In this document: positions 4,622 through 6,659 of the stretch, one piece after another
Layout of the letters: every line of letters starts with the position of its first letter
Numbering within the stretch: the first letter of the stretch is position 1
Origin: an uncultured Lachnospiraceae bacterium
GTDB lineage: Bacteria; Bacillota; Clostridia; Lachnospirales; Lachnospiraceae
NCBI GenBank assembly: GCA_910587895.1
Contig: CAJUOE010000024.1
Coordinates: 1-6,659 of the forward strand
Length of the DNA: 6,659 nucleotides
Direction of reading: 5' to 3'
Made by a program: the position numbers and the translations under genes
Notes under the pieces: generated by a model
The model's database searches: none
Told to the model about the DNA's origin: nothing
Seen by the model: the letters and a program-made list of their open reading frames with translations, nothing else

Positions 4622-4849
4622 ATGAAGACACTGAGAGAAGCAAAGGTCGGCGATACCGTCCGGGTCGTAAAGCTTCATGGCGAGGGCGCGGTCAAACGCC
4701 GGATCATGGACATGGGCCTGACAAAAGGCGTGGATGTGCAGATCCGCAAGGTGGCGCCCCTTGGCGATCCGATTGAGGTGACTGTCCGCGGCTATGAACT
4801 TTCCATCAGGAAAGCAGATGCGGAAATGATTGAAGTCGAAAGTGCATAA
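4622..4849 (+). CDS. feoA: FeoA family protein, second copy
   Basis: A 75-residue FeoA of the common clostridial type: LREAKVGDTVRVVKLHG (4-20), then AVKRRIMDMGLTKGVDVQI (23-41), PLGDPIEVTVRGYELSIRK (47-65) and a C-terminal AEMIEVESA. It is cytosolic and expected to act with FeoB in Fe(II) uptake. It differs strongly from the first FeoA: it is more basic and retains the longer PLGDP loop, so the pair is an old or acquired duplication with probably separate roles. ATG 4622 is chosen because AGGAGG (4607-4612) lies 9 nt upstream and the protein starts as the family does. The in-frame TTG 4586 and ATG 4604 would translate the hairpin arm and the ribosome site itself. A two-codon frame (ATG GAA TGA, 4617-4625) overlaps the start. 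feoB follows after 86 bp. Confidence 0.94.
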   Translation: MKTLREAKVGDTVRVVKLHGEGAVKRRIMDMGLTKGVDVQIRKVAPLGDPIEVTVRGYELSIRKADAEMIEVESA

Positions 4850-4868
4850 GGCGAAAGAATGACTGCGC

Positions 4869-4890
4869 AGGGGGTATCCCCCTTTATTTT
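4869..4890 (+). terminator. Terminator-like hairpin before feoB
   Basis: AGGGGG (4869-4874) pairs with CCCCCT (4878-4883) around a TAT loop, followed by TTTATTTT (4883-4890). It is short but GC-strong, and its form suits partial intrinsic termination, which would lower feoB relative to feoA. It is the third hairpin that sits directly before a GTTAG operator and a ribosome site. Confidence 0.5.
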
Positions 4891-4900
4891 CAAACCAATG

Positions 4901-4916
4901 GTTAGAGATAACTAAT
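4901..4916. promoter_or_regulatory. Operator F, GTTAG-N6-CTAAT before feoB
   Basis: GTTAGAGATAACTAAT lies 10 nt after the U-run and 3 nt before the ribosome site AAGGAGAGG (4919-4927). No -35/-10 pair of reasonable quality can be placed around it, so it is probably inside the feoA-feoB transcript, like operators B and E. Confidence 0.6.
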
Positions 4917-4935
4917 AAGAAGGAGAGGAAAAATT

Positions 4936-6659
4936 ATGAGTATGCGAATTGCCCTTGCGGGCAACCCGAACTGCGGGAAGACGACATTATTTAATGCCCT
5001 GACGGGTTCCAATCAGTTTATCGGGAACTGGCCGGGCGTTACGGTGGAAAAGAAGGAAGGAAAGTTAAAGAGGCATGACGGCGTGACCATCACCGACCTT
5101 CCGGGAATTTATTCCCTTTCCCCTTATACGCTGGAGGAAGTAGTGGCGAGAAACTATCTCATCAGCGAGCGCCCTGATGCCATCTTAAATATTATCGACG
5201 GCACGAATTTGGAGAGAAACCTGTACCTGACCACACAGCTTACCGAGCTTGGAATCCCTGTTGTCGTTGCCATCAACATGATGGACGTGGTGGAGAAAAA
5301 CGGCGATAAGATCAACACAGGAGAATTATCAAGGGCGTTAGGGTGTAAGGTGGTAGAAATATCCGCCTTAAAAGGGAACGGCATCATGGAAGCTGCGGAG
5401 GCTGCAATCAATGCGGCAAAGAACGGGAAGACGGTTCCCATGCACACCTTTACGGGAACGGTGGAACATGCTCTTGCCCATATCGAAGAGGCTGCGGTAC
5501 ACGGACTGCCGGAGGAACAACAGCGTTTTTATGCCATCAAGCTGTTTGAGCGGGACGATAAGGTTTTGGAGCAGATGAACCTGAGCGAGTCTGTGCTTTC
5601 CCATATTGAAACGGACATTAAGGCGGCCGAGGAGGAGATGGATGACGACGCGGAATCCATCATCACCAACGAGCGTTATATTTATATCGGGAGTATCATC
5701 AAGGGATGCTTAAAGAAAAAATCAGCGGGAAAGATGACAAATTCCGATAAGATTGACAGGATTGTGACAAACCGTTTTCTGGGGCTTCCGATTTTTGCGG
5801 CGATTATGTTCCTTGTGTATTACATCTCCATGGTGACAGTGGGGGCAAACGCTACGGACTGGGCAAATGACGGACTGTTCGGCGACGGGTGGCATCTGCT
5901 TGGCATCGGATCCTCCGCTTATGAAGAGGCGGCAGGGGAATATGGCGACGCGGCGCTGATCGTGGACGGTTATGACGCCTATGTGGAAGAAAACGGCGCG
6001 GCTCCTACAGGCGACTTCCCTTATGAAGTGGCGGATGATGAAACATTGGAGGTGACGGTGGAAACGGCGTCCCTTGCGGATTATGAAGATGCGCTTGCGG
6101 TGATGGAACAGTATGGCGATGAGCCTGATCCGGCAGCTTACGGCGTATGGGTTCCCGGTATTCCGGTGTTTGTCGGGAACGCACTGGAAGCTGTGGGTGC
6201 GGCAGACTGGCTTGCGGGATTGATCAATGACGGTATTGTGGCAGGCGTGGGTGCGGTGCTTGGCTTTGTGCCGCAGATGCTTGTATTGTTCCTGCTTCTT
6301 GCCTTTCTGGAGGCGTGCGGTTATATGGCGCGTATCGCGTTTGTACTGGACCGTATCTTCCGCAAGTTCGGACTGTCCGGCAAGTCCTTCATTCCGATGC
6401 TTATCGGTACCGGCTGCGGCATTCCGGGTATCATGGCGTCGAGGACGATTGAGAACGAGCGTGACCGCCGTATGACGATTATGACGACAACCTTTATTCC
6501 CTGTGGCGCGAAGGTGCCGTTTATCTCCATGGTTGCGGGCGCAATCTTCGGCGGTTCCGCATGGGTTGCAACGAGCGCGTACTTTGTCGGTATGGCGGCG
6601 ATTATTATTTCAGGTATTATGTTAAAGAAAACGAGGATGTTCTCCGGCGACCCGGCTCC
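4936..6659 (+). CDS. feoB: Ferrous iron transporter FeoB, 3'-partial
   Basis: FeoB is the membrane Fe(II) permease with an N-terminal GTP-binding domain; 574 codons are present and the frame is still open at the window end (family members run roughly 650-830 residues). G-domain motifs: G1 GNPNCGKT (9-16), switch region FIGNWPGVTVE, G3 DLPG (54-57), G4 NMMD (114-117, an N-K/M-x-D variant) and G5 SALKG (143-147). The helical spacer region follows, then TM1 near 282-302. Residues about 304-415 form a long acidic insert (many D/E, no hydrophobic helix) expected outside the cell. The next membrane segment (433-459) leads into CGYMARIAFVLDR, then GTGCGIPGIMASR (C494) and FIPCGAKVPF (C523), the paired gate motifs. 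ATG 4936 follows AGGAGAGG by 8 nt. Expression is likely shared with feoA1-feoA2 but modulated by the hairpin and operator F just upstream. Confidence 0.97.
   Translation, partial: MSMRIALAGNPNCGKTTLFNALTGSNQFIGNWPGVTVEKKEGKLKRHDGVTITDLPGIYSLSPYTLEEVVARNYLISERPDAILNIIDGTNLERNLYLTTQLTELGIPVVVAINMMDVVEKNGDKINTGELSRALGCKVVEISALKGNGIMEAAEAAINAAKNGKTVPMHTFTGTVEHALAHIEEAAVHGLPEEQQRFYAIKLFERDDKVLEQMNLSESVLSHIETDIKAAEEEMDDDAESIITNERYIYIGSIIKGCLKKKSAGKMTNSDKIDRIVTNRFLGLPIFAAIMFLVYYISMVTVGANATDWANDGLFGDGWHLLGIGSSAYEEAAGEYGDAALIVDGYDAYVEENGAAPTGDFPYEVADDETLEVTVETASLADYEDALAVMEQYGDEPDPAAYGVWVPGIPVFVGNALEAVGAADWLAGLINDGIVAGVGAVLGFVPQMLVLFLLLAFLEACGYMARIAFVLDRIFRKFGLSGKSFIPMLIGTGCGIPGIMASRTIENERDRRMTIMTTTFIPCGAKVPFISMVAGAIFGGSAWVATSAYFVGMAAIIISGIMLKKTRMFSGDPA

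Noticed and set aside
6227..6530. Frames of 69-82 codons inside the FeoB membrane domain
   Set aside because: They overlap the continuous FeoB frame, which carries the conserved gate motifs through this stretch.

Overview
The window looks like a low-to-mid GC Gram-positive chromosome, most likely a gut-type Clostridia member (Lachnospiraceae-like). The grounds are strong purine-rich Shine-Dalgarno sites, a DUF3793 gene beside a short flavodoxin, a feoA-feoA-feoB order, and a FeoB with a large acidic loop after its first membrane segment. The lineage is inferred from protein style, not from a search. All confidently called genes lie on the + strand.

Left part (1-2331): three AT-rich, seemingly unrelated accessory genes. 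They are a metallo-beta-lactamase-fold hydrolase whose start lies before the window, a class I SAM-dependent methyltransferase behind its own promoter, and a small CHAP-like cysteine hydrolase/amidase without a signal peptide. Junction (2332-2842): no intact gene. It holds a large imperfect hairpin and the 5' remnant of a MobV/Pre-type relaxase gene, broken by an in-frame stop and cut off before its catalytic region. This suggests decayed mobile DNA directly beside the iron locus.

Right part (2805-6659): a ferrous-iron locus. A promoter drives a DUF3793 gene and a flavodoxin; a second, strong promoter drives feoA1, feoA2 and feoB (FeoB runs off the window end). Six copies of a palindrome, GTTAG-N6-CTAAY, occur only in this locus. 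The core TTAG-N6-CTAA is exactly the one-dimer unit that, overlapped twice, makes up the classical DtxR/IdeR consensus. The locus is therefore best read as an iron-responsive regulon under a DtxR-family repressor, which is not encoded here.

The most unusual aspect is the leader design. Before duf3793, feoA1 and feoB there is the same series: a hairpin with a U-run, then 7-10 nt, then one palindrome, then the Shine-Dalgarno site. The first two leaders also carry a palindrome at the predicted transcription start. In addition, the feoA1-feoA2 gap holds three consecutive RNA hairpins. Two of them share the same loop and differ by a compensating base-pair change. Both patterns point to regulation at transcript level as well as by promoter repression. 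The genes would work together by importing Fe(II) through FeoB, helped by the two FeoA proteins, while flavodoxin substitutes for ferredoxin under iron limitation; DUF3793 has no known role.
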